Assembly (NCBI RefSeq): GCF_963678635.1
Contig: NC_087066.1
Span: 13,066,517-13,130,516, forward strand
Origin: Symsagittifera roscoffensis
Taxonomy: Eukaryota > Xenacoelomorpha > Acoela > Convolutidae
DNA length: 64,000 nt
Reading direction: 5' to 3'
Part shown: piece after piece, positions 1 through 8,626 of the stretch
Layout: every line of letters begins with the position of its first letter
How positions within the stretch are numbered: the stretch's first letter is position 1
Made by a program: the position numbers and the translations under genes
The notes under the pieces: generated by a model
Database searches by the model: none
Seen by the model: the letters and a program-made list of their open reading frames with translations, nothing else
What the model was told of the DNA's origin: nothing

Positions 1-1609
1 GATTTTGTTGTTGAATTGGTTGAAAAGATTGTGTATTAATTAGATTTTGTTGTTGAATTGGTTGTTGATGTTGTGCATCTATTGGTTGTGGAGAAAAATT
101 TCTATGATTTATACGTGTTTTCTGTATTCCTTGTCTACGATATTCTTGAGTATTTGGTGCAAATATATCTGGTTGTAAGAAATCATCATCTGAGGATAAA
201 TAATCCATTTGATAAGATGTCTGTTTTTTATTTTTATTTTGTTGAAAAAATGGGTAATTTTCACTGTGATCCTGTGGAGGATTTGTTTGGAAATTTATTG
301 AATTAGGTTGGGTCATTGGGTTATCCCAATTTCGAGATCTTGTATATTGGTTAAAATTCCTTTGTGGTTGATTATATGTTTTTGATGGATGTGTATAATT
401 ATAATTATGGTCTGTAAAGTTGTTTCTAGTGAATGTTTTGCGTGTTTTTGATGGTATTGTCATGGGTCTGTATGTTTGGTAATCCATATGTGAATATTTA
501 GGGGCAACCGAAGGTTTAACGGTTGATTGTAAGGTTACCTGTGTTTGTGAAGGATTTGTATTTCTTGGTGTTGTTAAATTTGGGCGTATTGGTGAAATAC
601 TTTGTTGTGTAGTTGTTGTGTGTACAATTTCTTCATTTATGAAGTGTGATGGTGTCTGGATATCTTGTTGAGTAAGATTCCTAGTTCCATTGAGGTTTTC
701 ATTGTGTATAACTGTAGAGTTTAAACTATTATTTTGTGTATCAGGCAAAAATGTATTATAGTTTAATGGTGTTGCATCAATGGTTAATGGTATTACTTTT
801 ACATAATCTCTTATGTAAGATATCGTACTTATTGCTTGACTTGAGATTGATTGTGGGAAGCTTATAAATGCTGGATGAGACCATTCGGGGTCCCAAACAT
901 AATCTGATTGTTCTGTGATAGCGGTATCATCGTTCGAGTTTTGGGGTCTAAAATTTTTTCTTGCTTGTGCAATTAAATCAATATTGTGTGTGAAATAATC
1001 TATTATGAACCATGCCAAAATTTTTTGTAGATCGTGTTTTGTATGTTGTGAAACGTCGTCTTTCGTGAAATTTTCTTTAATGATGTTTAAATAACTAGAG
1101 AGTAGTGTGATTTCATGTCGTACTTTCAAATGTTTAGATGTTTCTGTCGGTGAGACATTTGTTATTGGGATTTCGTTTTCTAATATCGAAATATAACTAT
1201 ATATTATTGCGAAAACTTCATTGGTGAATATGGAGTTTGCTCTTTGTGAGTTATGATATTGGATGCTTTTTATATATTCTGAAAAAACTTTTGAAAATTC
1301 TAAATCAAGATCGTCTGTTTGAATTGTATATTTTCTATTATTATGGTTTGGTGAGGTGAATTCTATGGAGTAGATTCCATACTGTTGTGTTATGTTGCAT
1401 ATATCTTTTAAGTAGTGGTCTATGATTTGTCTTTTGATTTTTACATCTGGGAACTCTGTTTTACATGGACTAATTCCGGGTTCAAATAAATTTACGAGTA
1501 AATTTTGACAAAATATGTGTTGTCCTCTATCAGTATCTGCGTCTACTATAAAAGGAAAGATTTCATCATCATCTGGAGTTTCTTCACCTGGAGTGTGCGT
1601 TGAGCTCAT
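1..1609 (-). CDS. gag: Gag polyprotein, N-terminal part (copy 1, runs off window)
   Basis: The ATG is at 1609-1607 and the frame stays open to base 1. It matches the N-terminal third of the 1484-aa Gag of the complete copy. The part seen begins with an acidic segment and passes into a Gln/Asn-rich stretch; the capsid, zinc-knuckle and protease parts are beyond the window. The start overlaps ORF1 (stop at 1584) by 26 bases in another frame, exactly as in copy 2. Gag is expected to form the intracellular particle of a Ty3/gypsy element. No stop codon interrupts the visible part, for example Pro is replaced by Leu near base 50 rather than by a stop. Confidence 0.88.
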   Translation of the reverse strand, partial: MSSTHTPGEETPDDDEIFPFIVDADTDRGQHIFCQNLLVNLFEPGISPCKTEFPDVKIKRQIIDHYLKDICNITQQYGIYSIEFTSPNHNNRKYTIQTDDLDLEFSKVFSEYIKSIQYHNSQRANSIFTNEVFAIIYSYISILENEIPITNVSPTETSKHLKVRHEITLLSSYLNIIKENFTKDDVSQHTKHDLQKILAWFIIDYFTHNIDLIAQARKNFRPQNSNDDTAITEQSDYVWDPEWSHPAFISFPQSISSQAISTISYIRDYVKVIPLTIDATPLNYNTFLPDTQNNSLNSTVIHNENLNGTRNLTQQDIQTPSHFINEEIVHTTTTQQSISPIRPNLTTPRNTNPSQTQVTLQSTVKPSVAPKYSHMDYQTYRPMTIPSKTRKTFTRNNFTDHNYNYTHPSKTYNQPQRNFNQYTRSRNWDNPMTQPNSINFQTNPPQDHSENYPFFQQNKNKKQTSYQMDYLSSDDDFLQPDIFAPNTQEYRRQGIQKTRINHRNFSPQPIDAQHQQPIQQQNLINTQSFQPIQQQN

Positions 1610-2051
1610 TTTTTCGTTCGATTACTGTTAATATGTAATTATTAATGTGTCGAATTGGTTGATTCCAATTGTATAAATGTACTGGTTTGTGTTTGTACTG
1701 CTTTTTTATTCTTCTTTTTCCTCTTTGTGATGAATTTGAAGTTGTTTCTGAGTCAGAGAAATATAATTGATCGTGAAGTGGGCAATTTTTATCTATTGAT
1801 TCTTTTAGTTTGTAAAGTTCGTCTAAACTGTTGGTTTCTGATTCTGAAAATGCGTTTCGGTTTTTTGAAAATCTTTTTCGTGTTATTTGTCTTTGTTTCG
1901 TTATTATTTTTCTTTTTATTGTTTGTCGTTTTGTTCGAATGTATCCAACTGTTTGTGTATGAGGTGTGATTACAAGGTCGTATTTTTTGTTATCTATTTC
2001 ACAATTGTGTAAAACGATTGTTTGTTTATTTCCTAGGTTTTTAAATGACAT
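1584..2051 (-). CDS. ORF1: small basic protein ahead of Gag (copy 1)
   Basis: 155 codons. The product is strongly basic in its first half (Lys/Arg clusters at about residues 40-65) with a Ser/Glu/Asp-rich middle and a second basic patch (GKRRIKKQYKHK) near residue 115. It differs from the copy 2 protein at three positions (Glu/Gln, Ile/Leu, Cys/Tyr). It precedes and overlaps gag by 26 bases. I recognise no domain. The charge suggests nucleic-acid binding, by inference only. Conservation in both copies supports it being translated. Confidence 0.75.
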   Translation of the reverse strand: MSFKNLGNKQTIVLHNCEIDNKKYDLVITPHTQTVGYIRTKRQTIKRKIITKQRQITRKRFSKNRNAFSESETNSLDELYKLKESIDKNCPLHDQLYFSDSETTSNSSQRGKRRIKKQYKHKPVHLYNWNQPIRHINNYILTVIERKNELNAHSR

Positions 2052-2569
2052 AAGGTTTAGGATGACGGATGCAAAAGGTTGTTAAATGATTTCTATTTTC
2101 CTAAACTGTTAGTTCTTACGATTTTTTGGTTAGCTTAACCTGGGTCTATTTGTTCAGGGTTGGAGAGAAAAGTATATCGATTCCGAAGAATGATTTTTTA
2201 CTTTCTCGTGGCTAGTATAAGTTAAGGTGTTAACTTACTTAATCTTACTTAGGGGTAGTGATTGTGTTCAAGGGTTGGAGAATAGTAAATCGATCCACAA
2301 GGTTCAGGTATAATTAGAACGCGAGTAGTTCGTTAGATACTATTTTAAACTTACTAAGTCTAAGATTTATCCTGGGTCTGGTAAGAGGGGGGGTCAAGTG
2401 AAGGATGAATAACCGAAGTTCTTCACTGTTTATCCTAATTTGAATGATTAGTTTTGTTTTAAAAATTTCTATTAGTCTTAGGTCTTTAGAAAGGGTTGGG
2501 TAGTGAATCGACGTTTGAGGTCGTTAGACACTAATTAAGTGGGTGGGGGAGAACAAAGTTGTTCTGTTT

Positions 2570-2654
2570 GATCCAAGGATAAGCCTTGATGATCAAATTT
2601 GAAATTTAATTAAGTAGAAAATGATTTAAGATCCAAGGATAAGCCTTGATGATC
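2570..2654 (-). repeat. Twin leader stem-loops (copy 1)
   Basis: The 25-base module GATC-CAAGG-ATAAG-CCTTG-AT-GATC occurs at 2570-2594 and again at 2630-2654, 60 bases apart. Each folds into a hairpin with a CAAGG/CCTTG stem and a five-base loop, extended by the flanking GATC pair. The same pair is unchanged in copy 2. The position between PBS and gag fits a packaging or dimerisation element, which is inference. Confidence 0.6.
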
Positions 2655-2984
2655 TGGTTTTAAAATTAAGTGAATTTAAGTTTTAATAAATTTTTAAATG
2701 TGTGTAAAGGAAAGATTTAGTGTTTTGATGATATTAGTGGGTTTATGATTGCTGTTATGTTTTAGATGATGGAGCTGGAACAACAGGATGATTTATGATT
2801 ACTAACCATTTATTGTCATGCTACTAATTTTTATTTTTATTTTTCAATAAATATTTTTCAAACATGTTTTGTATATTACTGCAGAGTTTTAGGAAAACGA
2901 TCTTAGATCTTTTTATCAATCGTTATTGTATATTAATAATTTTGTTTAGCGCCTGAAATGATTTTGAAGATTAACTTCAAGATT

Positions 2985-3218
2985 TTATGTTTGCAAATGA
3001 AAATCTAAATTCATTGCCAGTAGTATTCTAAATATAAAAGTTTGTTCTGGTTTTTGCCTAACTATCATATAGCTATATGGCAAGTTTCTACTTTGTCGTA
3101 TGTCGTCTCTGGTTCGAGGTCTTCTTCCAATTCCGGGTAGTTCTGTTATGGTTCGGAATATTGGCTCTGATCTATTGAGTCGTAGAGACATTTCGATTAA
3201 ATTATTGTCGTATAACAT
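2985..3218 (-). CDS. Leader ORF, 77 aa (copy 1)
   Basis: The ATG at 3218 lies about 70 bases inside the PBS and the TAA is at 2985. The 77-residue product is mixed basic (segment GIGRRPRTRDDIRQ near residues 29-42) without a recognisable domain or membrane segment. Compared base by base with copy 2 (26344-26577), I count 10 substitutions, of which 9 are synonymous and one is Arg/Lys. That pattern is expected for translated sequence. It is probably the first ORF on the genomic RNA. It could be a separate protein or the first exon of spliced products. Confidence 0.65.
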   Translation of the reverse strand: MLYDNNLIEMSLRLNRSEPIFRTITELPGIGRRPRTRDDIRQSRNLPYSYMIVRQKPEQTFIFRILLAMNLDFHLQT

Positions 3219-3286
3219 TTTGTAAATGTTTTTGTCTAATTTCTAATCTATTTTGGTTAATGCTAAGCTATTAAGGTCTTGTTCGA

Positions 3287-3303
3287 GACTTATGGTCGCA
3301 CCA
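3287..3303 (-). promoter_or_regulatory. tRNA primer binding site (copy 1)
   Basis: On the sense strand TGGTGCGACCATAAGTC begins two bases after the LTR ends in CA. It starts with TGG, the complement of a tRNA CCA tail. The plus strand continues upstream with GTTCGAGAC, which looks like a T-loop, so complementarity may be longer than usual. The tRNA was not identified. Confidence 0.7.
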
Positions 3304-3305
3304 GA

Positions 3306-3715
3306 TGAGTTAGGACCGAGTCGGTTAACTCATAGAGTAATTTCGGATAGGGTACACCGTCTGCTCGTCACGCTATCTTATTTTCGGCCGGATAGATTCG
3401 TGCAACTTCTTAGTCTAATACCGATCCTAATCTTACTCTTATACTATCTAGTCTCAGGTTGTTTAACTAGTCTCTGCTAGGCTCAATAGATCTAGGGTAT
3501 ACTGGTTTATTGCGGCTGCTGAAGTGCTCGGGAGAGTCCAACTAACTTCTAAGTTAAATTCAAATCTCTCTGGTGCTGAAATTACAAGTAACTTCAGCAC
3601 TTACAAATAAGTGGGTTGTTAGTTAGATGGATCATGATTGGTTAATATTAAATACTTTACATTGGTAAAATATCTAAATTATCCAATCATAAAATGTAGT
3701 TTAGATCAGGTTCCA
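3306..3715 (-). repeat. 5' LTR of copy 1
   Basis: 410 bp. The sense strand begins TGGAACCTGATC and ends CCTAACTCA, giving TG...CA termini. It is nearly identical to the 408-bp LTRs of copy 2; the clearest difference is near its plus-strand left end (CGAGTCGGTTAACTCA in place of CGAAGTGTAACTCA). Confidence 0.92.
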
Positions 3716-3931
3716 AATGGTAATATTTTTTCATGGCGGTAAAAAAATTTCGAGACCTTTCATATAAAGCCAATTGACTGACGCTCCAACCAAACTTAAT
3801 TCCACTTTTTTTCAAGAAATTCACACTAATTTTAATATTCAAGGTCGTCTGACGAGAACGTTAGCTTCACCTCCTTTTGAAAGATTTTTTTTGTCACTCA
3901 CGTGTTTTGTGTGCAATGTATAATTAGTAGC

Positions 3932-4121
3932 AAAAAGTTCGGACAGACAAAATTAATTAAAAAGAGCAATTGACCTATTTTGGAAATTTTTTGCATGCAA
4001 AATCTAATTTTTCAGTCCGATTTTGTGTCTCAAGGTTGTATGAAAAAAGAAATTGCATGCAAAAATCTGTCAAAATGGTACGATTGCTCTTTTTAATTAA
4101 TTCTGTCTGTCCGAACTTTTT
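3932..4121. repeat. Foldback (long inverted repeat)
   Basis: 3932-3982 (AAAAAGTTCGGACAGACAAA...) is repeated in inverted form at about 4071-4121 (...TCTGTCTGTCCGAACTTTTT) with few mismatches. The inner parts also pair, each carrying TTTTGCATGCAAAA. The whole ~190 bp can fold into one hairpin, as expected of a foldback MITE. The remainder of 3716-4560 is AT-rich with no gene that I can support. Confidence 0.7.
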
Positions 4122-4592
4122 ACAACTCTCTATAATGGTAAAGTTTTTAGCATTTGACCTTGAACTCTCTGTCTCGTTCTGGTTTTAGGTCATTTAATTA
4201 AATAGAAGTCCTTGATGGGATTTCATATTCTTCTTTCTTTTTTTTCTCGAAAATTTGACGTACTCATTTCACCATTAAAAAAATGGGCTCCAGTCAATTT
4301 TCGTTTAAAATAAACCATTCAGAGTAACCGTTTAGAGTAACTTAACCTCAACTTAATATAATTAAATCCTAATAGTTAATTTCTATTACTCTTTATTCTC
4401 TTGGTAGTGCCAAATACTATCTGCAATTAGATCAATTAAATATTTAAGATACAGTTGAAGTTTAGAAAATAACTCCCAAGTTGTTCCAACTGAGTACGCG
4501 TACTATTAAAATTACTTCGAAACATCTTGGGCTTGAAGTAACTAAATTGTTCATCAGGTGTGTTGTATCCTTATCCAGTCAGTATTCATCAA

Positions 4593-4927
4593 CCAATCAG
4601 AAAAGGCGCGTGATGCAGGAAATCAGCGTCAACCAATCAACATAGAGAAAACGAAACGAAAATCACTTAACTTTTTGCACTTCAGCCAATCAGCAGTTGA
4701 GAAACCGAAACGAAAATCACTTAACTTTTTGCACTTCAGCCAATCAGCAGTTGAGAAACCGAAACGAAAATCACTTAACTTTTTGCACTTCAGCCAATCA
4801 GCAGTTGCAAATCAGTATCAACCAATCAAATCAGCAAGATTCTCTTAAAGGTGTTCACTTGATTTAACCAATCAAAAACAAGATTATTAATCTGATTTGA
4901 GACATAAAAGAGCAGTCAGCCAATCAG
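4593..4927 (+). promoter_or_regulatory. Cluster of eight CCAATCA boxes upstream of the transporter
   Basis: CCAATCA occurs in the same orientation at 4593, 4633, 4686, 4740, 4794, 4822, 4868 and 4920. The last is 9 bases before the ATG of the transporter gene. CCAAT is the NF-Y recognition core, so this is a plausible promoter-proximal array (inference). Three of the boxes sit in a 54-bp tandem repeat. Confidence 0.5.
4645..4806 (+). repeat. 54-bp tandem repeat, three copies
   Basis: The unit CACTTAACTTTTTGCACTTC... recurs with CACTTAAC at 4664, 4718 and 4772, a period of exactly 54 bases. Units are almost identical. Each carries one CCAATCAG box and a GAAACGAAAA segment. Because 54 is a multiple of 3, one frame stays open through the repeat, but this is a consequence of the repetition. 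Confidence 0.85.
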
Positions 4928-4935
4928 AACAAAGA

Positions 4936-7900
4936 ATGACTGTTGGCGGTGGCGGTGGTAGTGGGGATGGTGTGTTGAGGAGTGGCAATGTGGAGACTAT
5001 AGTGATTGGGGCTCTGATAGTGCTCTACACTATGATCAGCACCTCCACTGCCAATGTCGCTGTCATTACCCTACCCTACATGAAGTCAGAGTTCCTTGTA
5101 AGTGCCTGTTACTTCTCACACCAGCGGATTTAAGGGGGGGGGGGGGGGCGGACACCCCTTTCCCTCAGGAATTCGGCCCCCTGCCTACCCAAAGGGTCTC
5201 CCCCTTTGTACTATTTTGAGATACCCATTTTTGGTGACTGACTTCTCACAATCCGATTCCCAAGATCTTGGTTCTGAATCATAAAAATCAGCTTTTGCTT
5301 GAATGAGTGAAGCTCCTGTTCGTTTCCGCGCGTGAATTAATTTATTAGAGATCGAATGTTTTTTAGGATACCATACATAAAGCACGATGAAAAAGATGTT
5401 TGTGATGTGTTTCAGAACTTCCCCAACCTGTCCTTAATAAGTGGGTTCATGTCTGCGGCCAAGATCCTCTCCTCCTTCCTCATCTTTGTCTTCCCCTCCT
5501 CCAACTACGAGATCATGATGGTTCTGGGGGTGAAGGCAGTCCTCATGACTGCACTCTCAGAAGTCTACCGATTCCTATCTCCCCAATCACAAGGTGAAAT
5601 AGAATTTCATATCCCTATTTGAGTACGAGAATAGCCATGCAAGTTTCCATTATTCGCTTAAGACTTTACAGCTGAAGATTTCGTAGGTTGTAAAATTGCT
5701 CTCTTCCTGAAGTGTTGATTGGTTAGAGCAAAGTAGATTGGTTAGAACAACTTCACGTTTTCAAAATTAACCTGCTCAAATGAAATTTCAGTGGTTTTGC
5801 CGACTAAAAACTAACCTGATGAATTCAAATCAAAAATCCGCCAGTTCTGGGTTGGGTTAACTCAAAAATGATGCATAATGGGCTTAAGATTCAAATTTAT
5901 TACAAGAATCAAGATGAATAAGAAGAGCTCTCTGTTGTCGTTTATCGCTTGTAGGTACGTGGATCGGGGTGTGTATGGTGTTGTTGACGTTCAGCTGTGG
6001 GAGTACAGTGGCGCGTGCTCTCACCATCACCAAGCGGGAGGACGACACCAAGTTCCTCTCCAACTGCTTCACTGTGGGCAAGAGTGCAGTGCATGCAGTG
6101 GAACTACTCGCCACCACTGTCTTCTACCAACACTACGGGTTAGTTCATTTTACATTGGGCTTTTAATTGGGCTCACGATGTATTGCAGTTTAAAACATAA
6201 ATTTTTTTAAAATAAACTTTACTAAATTGGAAAAAAATCAAAGAGGAAAACTGGAAAAAAAGTGCTACGAAAAGAATAACAAAACCATCTAAAACTGTTT
6301 TTACAAATTGTACAACTCATCTAGACTGAAGGTTACAGAGTTTCCACATTCTTAATCCTTCCTCAGAAGTCAAATAATGAAGTATTTTAAATGTTTTAAA
6401 CATCAATCGTTGAAAATATCTCGCAAAAATGTTTCATTGAAGGGTAAAAATGCTGAAAAAAACTTTCGGGTGTACTTTTTTCAGAACTTAAACACTGACC
6501 CCCTTAGCCTTTGGTTTTGTTGCAGGTGGGATGGGCTGGTCGTGTGGATCTGTGGTGCGTATGCATTTGTGACTCTGACAACAGTGGGCATGTTCACCCA
6601 CACCAAGATGAAGGAGAGGAGCAAACGGGCGGCTAGAAGAGCTGCCAGGAGGATCGAGGAACACGCGGCACAGAGCGATGTAAGCTGATTCAAAAACCGC
6701 CCTCTCCCTCTAAGACTCAACACCCTCACCACTTGTAGGGTTAGCCCATTGACGAGATCTAATTTTAGTGCACTCAATTTGTAATAAATTTGATGAAGGA
6801 TCAGAGCGCGCAACAAAAAAAACGGCATTTTGATAGGTAAAAACCCCACCAAATGGCTAAAAAGGTTTTTTGGCCATTTTTTTTCCATTTTTTTAAATAA
6901 AAAGATTTATATAAAAAAGTGTCTGGGAGAGCTTGTACGAACAATTTCAACCACGACAAAGAAAAGTAGAAAGGAGTAAGAAATTGAAAAAAAAAATGCT
7001 CGTCAAGATATTGAATTTAACTTCAGCTTGAGAACGAGGGAGATCTTCTCATCTACGCATCAGACACCAGACTAAACACATCCTACTCGGCCTTAGACGA
7101 CGAGCCATTTAGCCGACATGCGAGTCAAAACGACGCCGACGACGAAGAGGAAGAGCGAGAATGGCCTCCCGAGGAGATCCGACGCCACTCGGACAAACGA
7201 AGCCGACACTTGAGTGTCACATCTGTGGCGTCAATATTAACCAGTATTTCCCAAACACGACAGATGGACTCGTCCGGTAAACTTCACCTCTTATGGAAGG
7301 ATATTTCAAAGGCGAGTTTGGCTGCCTGGCTCTACCTGTTTTTCTCGGAAGTTGCCGGAATGAGTTTGGCGGTTATAATTCTCTGTGGAACGAAATACTT
7401 GAAAGATACTTGGGGATTCACTCCTAAAGAAGCAGCGTTGACAATTGTTCTGCCCCAGATCCTAGTCATTCCAGTATTTTGTTTAGTTTCCCTGATCAGA
7501 ATTGACAACTTTACTTGTGTGATTTTTGGAAATGCGCTAATTGGTGTAATAGCGTTGTTGCCTTATATCAATTACCCCATAGGATGGTCATGTGTGATAT
7601 TCGTGTGCGAGTTGTTCAACGCGATGCGAACTTCGTCGCAAATGCCAGGGTTTAATCTACTCGTGCCAAGTCCCCGAATCGCTCGTCGGTTCATCTCGAT
7701 TTCGACTGTTTTCATATTCACGCTACGCACAATTGGTTATTCCGGTGGCACTGCACTGTACGAGGTGGACCCTAAATATCCTTTTTTGGTCTGCGGTGTG
7801 TGCCAAGTAATAGCTGCACTTATCTTGTGTTTCTTGCTCTGGTGGCAGATTCCCCAAATAGCCGAAACGCGACGGCTAAGAAGTGTAAACGACAACGACA

Positions 7901-8007
7901 GCTTCGTGAAACGTAGTCTTGCTAGTACGAGCGATAACCCCAGTTCGGGAAGCCCGAAGAGTCCGAAGAGCGCGGGTAGTCGTGCGAACGAACACAACGA
8001 GATCTAG
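4936..8007 (+). CDS. MFS-like 12-TM membrane transporter (5 exons)
   Basis: Exons are 4936-5097, 5416-5593, 5955-6138, 6526-6679 and 7027-8007, all with GT-AG introns. The total is 1659 nt, or 552 aa, with frame kept across every junction. Six hydrophobic segments lie in exons 1-4 (first about residues 20-46). A long charged loop follows, with RAARRAARR and an acidic DADDEEEERE run. Six more segments lie in exon 5 from about residue 324 to 500, ahead of a Ser-rich tail. This 6 + loop + 6 plan is that of the major facilitator superfamily; I cannot name a subfamily or substrate. The ATG at 4936 is the only ATG in frame ahead of the first membrane segment. Codon use is richer in GC than the surroundings and no frame is broken, so it looks functional. 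It should sit in a membrane and move a small solute. The 18.9-kb retroelement begins 211 bp past the stop, and I see no AATAAA before it. Confidence 0.85.
5121..5245 (+). repeat. G-tract repeat fragment in intron 1
   Basis: A run of 15 G (5134-5148) is followed by CGGACACCCC, a CCCTGCC-type motif and TTGAGATACCCATTTTTGG. The same order is seen after the G run at 28037-28053 and, inverted, at 34400-34510. It is a truncated copy of that dispersed repeat, inserted in the first intron of the transporter gene. Confidence 0.65.
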
Positions 8008-8218
8008 AGACGAAGGAAATACGACTGACTGAAATTGTTTTCAATCAGTTTCATTCTGTATTTAAATTGTTCGCATTTTTACTTTTTGTATCCAATTCAA
8101 TATTCGAGTACTAATTTTCTTGACGGTCTAGCACTCCGGTGTTAAGCCATTATTTCTCGGTCTAAAAAACCAACAAATTTATTCCAATATTTCGAGCGCA
8201 CTTCTAAAATCAACTTAA

Positions 8219-8626
8219 TGAGTTAGGACCGAAGTGTAACTCATAGAGTAATTTCGGATAGGGTACACCGTCTGCTCGTCACGCTATCTTATTTTCGGCC
8301 GGATAGATTCGTGCAACTTCTTAGTCTAATACCGATCCTAATCTTACTCTTATACTATCTAGTCTCAGGTTGTTTAACTAGTCTCTGCTAGGCTCAATAG
8401 ATCTAGGGTATACTGGTTTACTGCGGCTGCTGAAGTGCTCGGGAGAGTCCAACTAATTTCTAAGTTAAATTCAAATCTCTCTGGTGCTGAAATTACAAGT
8501 AACTTCAGCACTTACAAATAAGTGGGTTGTTAGTTAGATGGATCGTGATTGGTTAATATTAAATACTTTACATTGGTAAAACATTTAATTTATCCAATCA
8601 TAAAATATAGTTTAGATCAGGTTCCA
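8219..8626 (-). repeat. 3' LTR of copy 2
   Basis: 408 bp. The plus strand reads TGAGTTAGGACC...ATCAGGTTCCA. It appears identical to 26666-27073. It contains two CCAAT-type boxes (sense GATTGG and AACCAATCA) and an inverted repeat GTGCTGAA...TTCAGCAC at 8484-8511. The sense sequence before it is CCCGGATGGG, a short and interrupted polypurine tract. Confidence 0.95.

Larger units (their letters stand above)
1..3715 (-). mobile_element. LTR retrotransposon copy 1, partial (5' part)
   Basis: Reading on the minus strand: 5' LTR (3306-3715), primer binding site, ~1.25-kb leader with a 77-codon ORF and twin hairpins, ORF1, and the start of gag, cut by the window edge. It is colinear with 23390-27073 of the complete copy and differs by scattered substitutions and small indels, about 10 in the LTR by eye. 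All frames seen are open, so it is an independent, slightly older insertion of the same family. Its 3' LTR lies outside the window, so the target duplication cannot be checked. Confidence 0.93.

Noticed and set aside
4558-4848. 96-codon frame through the 54-bp repeat, encoding a repeated KPKRKSLNFLHFSQSAVE unit
   Set aside because: The period is a multiple of three, so an open frame repeats by necessity; it sits in a CCAAT-rich upstream region with no other sign of translation.
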